Below, one piece after another: positions 40,507-40,515 of a stretch of DNA of 40,515 nucleotides. Each line of letters opens with the position of its first letter. Within the stretch, counting starts at the first letter, position 1. Origin of the DNA: an uncultured Clostridia bacterium (lineage in GTDB: Bacteria; Bacillota; Clostridia; TANB77; CAG-508). The position numbers and the translations under genes are program-made. Below the pieces are notes generated by a model. That model saw only the letters and a program-made list of their open reading frames with translations. It was not told the DNA's origin and did not search any database. The stretch is from assembly GCA_934101145.1 (NCBI GenBank), contig CAKOPZ010000010.1, positions 1-40,515 on the forward strand, in the 5' to 3' direction.

Positions 40507-40515
40507 AATGTTTTG

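Overview
The window reads as the chromosome of a very AT-rich Gram-positive bacterium of the class Clostridia. Evidence: strong AGGAGG-type ribosome binding sites, several TTG starts, sigma-A-like TTGACA/TATAAT promoters, U-tailed hairpin terminators, the gene order rpmG-secE-nusG-rplK-rplA-rplJ-rplL, a FucO-like iron alcohol dehydrogenase, a SpoVB-type flippase and HtrA. An uncultured gut clostridium would fit, but I cannot name the species.

Region 1 (about 0.9-9.8 kb) is accessory DNA that looks like a decaying integrative mobilizable element. It holds an XRE regulator, a frameshifted secreted/membrane protein, a MobV (Pre/Mob) relaxase interrupted by an in-frame stop, a cargo block on the minus strand (DUF6076-like protein, SH3b membrane protein, AlbA/Schlafen-type ATP-binding regulator, transglutaminase-like protein), an excisionase and a tyrosine integrase broken by a one-base frameshift. 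The integrase abuts a tRNA-Leu(UAA) gene, the likely integration neighbourhood, although I found no duplicated tRNA end on the left.

Region 2 (9.9-19.1 kb) carries HU, a SpoVB/MurJ-type flippase, an orphan VirD4/TraG-like ATPase and, convergent with it, the most interesting locus. This is a minus-strand operon of a replication-relaxation family protein, a 52-residue peptide made largely of Y-x-D-R repeats (17874-18032, easily missed by size filters), a radical SAM/SPASM enzyme, a U32-like Cys-cluster protein and a protein resembling degenerate HPr-kinase-like partners. I interpret the last four genes as a candidate RiPP (ribosomally made, post-translationally modified peptide) cluster in which the radical SAM enzyme would act on each Tyr-containing repeat.

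Region 3 (19.1-40.5 kb) is mostly housekeeping: rluB (frameshifted), rluD, a GT-C-like membrane protein, a CadC/SmtB-type repressor with its metal-exporting P-type ATPase, rpsB-tsf, pyrimidine-nucleoside phosphorylase, RNase HII, a lactaldehyde-reductase-like enzyme, HtrA, a second GT-C membrane protein, the rpmG...rplL transcription/translation operon with an attenuator-like leader before rplJ, a flavin reductase family protein, an unrecognised cytosolic protein and a 5S rRNA at the right edge.

Other points of interest are a long inverted repeat upstream of rpsB, a candidate small RNA near 34.6 kb, and two places where a promoter is interleaved with a hairpin so that the T-run forms the -35/-10 spacer. 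Three one-base frameshifts and one internal stop occur in the window. Those in the mobile element fit decay, but the one in rluB raises the possibility of sequence errors.
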